Assembly: GCA_019424905.1 (NCBI GenBank)
Contig: JAHYYP010000008.1
Coordinates: 5,748-69,747 of the forward strand
Direction: 5' to 3'
DNA: 64,000 bases
Source of the DNA: Collinsella sp.
GTDB lineage: Bacteria > Actinomycetota > Coriobacteriia > Coriobacteriales > Coriobacteriaceae
The notes under the pieces are model-generated. The model had not been told where the DNA came from and did not search any database. It saw only the letters and a program-made list of their open reading frames with translations. The translations under genes were made by a program, and so were the position numbers. Of the stretch, positions 62,488 to 64,000 are shown piece by piece. Every line of letters begins with the position of its first letter. Within the stretch, counting starts at the first letter, position 1.

Positions 62488-62558
62488 AGCTGCGGTGCCG
62501 TCTGGAGGAATAGACCCTTGCTTCCGGTCTTTTCCTCCAAGCGGCGCCGCAGCTTTTT
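62488..62558 (+). terminator. Long hairpin with T-run in the eda-GntR gap
   Basis: AGCTGCGG...CTGGAGGAA pairs imperfectly with TTTCCTCC...CCGCAGCT over more than 20 bp and is followed by TTTTT. No gene ends here on the plus strand, so it could close an unseen small RNA or be a second-line terminator. Confidence 0.5.
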
Positions 62559-62582
62559 CGTGCCCCGGTTACGCCCCAACGC

Positions 62583-62649
62583 AGTTGCGGTGAAATAGGG
62601 ACTGTTTGCGCCACCTAGGTCGCAAAACAGTCCCTATTTCACCGCAACT
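62583..62649. repeat. Palindrome flanking the GntR gene, 3' copy
   Basis: AGTTGCGGTGAAATAGGGAC...and its complement around a CACCTAGGT centre. A related palindrome stands on the other side of the gntR-type gene at 63429-63495. Confidence 0.75.
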
Positions 62650-62663
62650 TATATGGGGATTGA

Positions 62664-63356
62664 TTAGATGAACGAGTCTTTGGACAGCTCAAAATAGTCG
62701 GGATGCAAGGCGATAACCGGGCCCTGCTCCTCGGGCATCAGGTGCAAGTGCGTCTCTGCCAGATAGCTCGCCGTATCGGTGTCGCCTTCCTTAATGGCCT
62801 CCAAAATCCGACGGTGCTGACGACGAATCGGCTCCCAATCCAAATCCTGCGACACCATACGCAACCAGTTGTATCGCTCAAAATGCGTGTTGATGCTCTT
62901 CATCCAATCCCACAACATGTGACGGCCAGCAATCTCAAAACACGTCTCATGGAACAGGTTGTCCAGGTCAAAGAAACGACGCGTTTCGCTATGGTCGAGC
63001 GACTCGGACTCGGTAAGAATCTGCTCAAGCCGCTGCTTTTGCTCGGGCGAGGAAGCCGAACAGCATTTAATAAGCACGCTTCTCTCGAGCTTCTCACGCA
63101 AGAAACAGGCGTTCTCGGCACGCTCCATGCTGATTTTTGAGACATAGGTGCCGCTTTTGGGACGCGTTTCCACCAGCTCCTGCTCACGCAGGCGCACAAA
63201 TGACTCGCGAATGGGCGTGCGCCCGATTCCCGTCTCCTTTTCCAGACCAATCGCCGAAAGACGCGTGCCGGGCCTGAGCTCGGCATAGATGATCTTGGAG
63301 CGCAATGCGTTGTACGCCTGGTCTTGCAGGCTCTGATAATGCTGGTGCTGTTCCAT
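62664..63356 (-). CDS. GntR-family (FadR subgroup, FCD) regulator
   Basis: A 230-residue regulator with an N-terminal winged helix (LRPGTRLSAIGLEKETGIGR, then TPIRESFVRLREQELVETRP) and a helical FCD ligand domain with metal-type residues (D in FFDLDNLFHETCFEIAGRH, H in THLHLM). FadR/UxuR-like members sense organic or sugar acids, which suits the KDG locus. ATG at 63356 follows CGAGGG. It is divergent from the gene at 63844. Confidence 0.86.
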   Translation of the reverse strand: MEQHQHYQSLQDQAYNALRSKIIYAELRPGTRLSAIGLEKETGIGRTPIRESFVRLREQELVETRPKSGTYVSKISMERAENACFLREKLERSVLIKCCSASSPEQKQRLEQILTESESLDHSETRRFFDLDNLFHETCFEIAGRHMLWDWMKSINTHFERYNWLRMVSQDLDWEPIRRQHRRILEAIKEGDTDTASYLAETHLHLMPEEQGPVIALHPDYFELSKDSFI

Positions 63357-63428
63357 AAAGCCCTCGGATAAGTCCTCGGTTAGTCGAATACCACCATGCA
63401 ATACTATCGCATCCCCCGCCCCCTCATA

Positions 63429-63495
63429 AGTTGCGGTGGAATAGTTCCTGTTCAAGGCCTTCAGCAGCAAAAACAGGAACTATTCCACCGCAACT
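63429..63495. repeat. Palindrome flanking the GntR gene, 5' copy
   Basis: AGTTGCGGTGGAATAGTTCC and its complement enclose a 19-nt centre. Same outer sequence as the copy at 62583, with changes matched in both arms. Confidence 0.78.
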
Positions 63496-63572
63496 ACAGC
63501 CAACGAGTTGTTGCGATTAGGTGAACGTTCACCTTTTTATTGTTTTTCTCTTCGCAAATAAAATCCCGTGCG

Positions 63573-63603
63573 TATACTTAGGCTCAAACGAAACCGATTT
63601 CGT
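63573..63603 (+). promoter_or_regulatory. Promoter and LacI operator of the gene at 63844
   Basis: TATACT (63573-63578) followed 9 bp later by ACGAAACCGATTTCGT (63588-63603), the same layout and operator as at kdgK. It ties this transcript to the kdgK regulon. Confidence 0.75.
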
Positions 63604-63606
63604 TGA

Positions 63607-63664
63607 GCGTGGGCAATAGGATGCTAAGACACACCCTACCATCTTGGCATCTTATCGCCCACGC
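63607..63664 (+). promoter_or_regulatory. Leader element A, copy 2
   Basis: A 58-nt hairpin GCGTGGGC.../...GCCCACGC with loop containing ACCCTACC, aligned without gaps to 60239-60296. Changed stem pairs are mostly compensated. Confidence 0.78.
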
Positions 63665-63685
63665 AATGCCATTTGCTTTCTTCCC

Positions 63686-63810
63686 GTCTCGTTGGACCTT
63701 TAGTCCCATTCCGGCACAGCGAGACACTTCCTAGACGACTGACCGTGGGGCCGGCTTTTCTGCTTTTGCAGCAGTGCCTCCGATAACCCTCTTTTGCCGG
63801 CCCGGGTCAG
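63686..63810 (+). promoter_or_regulatory. Leader element B, copy 2
   Basis: P1 GTCTCGTTG (63686-63694) with CAGCGAGAC (63717-63725); P2 TTAGTC (63700-63705) with GACTGA (63737-63742); alternative CTGACC (63739-63744) with GGTCAG (63805-63810), enclosing GGGCCGGC/GCCGGCCC and hairpin CTGC/GCAG. Invariant segments at 63702-63714 and 63772-63788. Ends 33 bp before the next start. Confidence 0.75.
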
Positions 63811-63843
63811 CTTTTTCACACAACCGAAAGGACGGGTAGCAAC

Positions 63844-64000
63844 ATGCGACCGCTCATCATCATGCATGGCGAGAACATCGACTGGTGCCATACCGTCATC
63901 AGAATGCTGATGTATCTTGTGGGCGTTGCAGTACTGGCACTCGGTATGAGTCTCCAGACGGCATCCGGCCTGGGCGTCGCCGCGCTCACGTGCTTTGCCA
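63844..64000 (+). CDS. Membrane protein, YczE/YitT-like (3' end outside the window)
   Basis: Only 52 codons are visible. After a short polar start (MRPLIIMHGENIDWCH) comes a hydrophobic helix with LVGVAVLALGMSLQTASGLG, which resembles the first helix of YczE/YyaS/YitT-type (DUF6198-like) membrane proteins. ATG at 63844 follows GAAAGGACGGG. Its leader has the LacI operator plus elements A and B, so it belongs to the KDG regulon. Transport of a sugar acid would be a reasonable guess, but nothing in the visible part proves it. Confidence 0.6.
   Translation, partial: MRPLIIMHGENIDWCHTVIRMLMYLVGVAVLALGMSLQTASGLGVAALTCFA

Overview
The window reads as chromosomal DNA of a high-GC, gut-type actinomycetote of class Coriobacteriia, most like Collinsella. 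Reasons: the GC-rich codon use, a GatCAB operon, PFL-family and DUF6110-type proteins, sortase pili, and intergenic regions packed with palindromes. No identity search was possible, so the genus is an inference.

Layout. 1-6.7 kb: a DUF4928-like protein at the left edge, a MetH-type methyltransferase without a reactivation domain, a PFL-family protein, a SAM methyltransferase and a YhbY RNA-binding protein. 6.8-15.2 kb (minus strand): a large MalT/SARP-like regulator, nagB, EIIA-Glc, glmM (amino-sugar metabolism), rplM-rpsI and a patatin-like lipase. 15.2-16.2 kb: a 62-bp-period palindromic repeat array and tmRNA. 16.4-25.1 kb: a hypothetical gene, a RHH/PIN toxin-antitoxin pair, a DUF6110 plus P-type ATPase operon behind a DtxR-like operator, and an ABC half-transporter pair divergent from an AraC regulator. 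25.2-28.9 kb: gatCAB. 29.2-37.8 kb: a sortase-pilus operon (beta-helix adhesin, two pilins, a 49-codon membrane ORF, class C sortase). 38.3-48.6 kb: a HAD phosphatase, an MFS carrier, moaA and a moaC-mobB fusion, a nuclease-like protein and a second ABC pair. 48.8-58.1 kb: a MATE exporter with a MerR-type promoter, a partly decayed toxin-antitoxin island, ligA, an HtrA protease, a GlnR-like regulator and a glutamine-synthetase-like gene. 58.2-59.0 kb: a HEPN/MNT pair. 59.1-64.0 kb: a KDG/KDPG catabolic locus with LacI and GntR regulators, kdgK, eda and the start of a membrane-protein gene.

The strongest candidate for something undescribed is in the last 4 kb. Two structured leader elements each occur twice. 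Element A is a 58-nt hairpin directly after an identical LacI-type operator, upstream of kdgK and of the gene starting at 63844. Element B is a pseudoknotted fold with 13-nt and 17-nt invariant segments, upstream of eda and again upstream of 63844. In both pairs the stems differ in sequence but stay paired, as expected of conserved RNA. In element B one strand can pair either upstream or downstream, like a riboswitch. Together they look like a transcriptional and RNA-level control layer for a sugar-acid regulon.

Other leads: a glutamine-synthetase homologue lacking several catalytic residues; a structured element after two stop codons whose 36-38-bp stems differ completely while its core is conserved; several families of interspersed palindromes; a RHH-MNT fusion antitoxin; and a P-type ATPase without the usual CPx motif.
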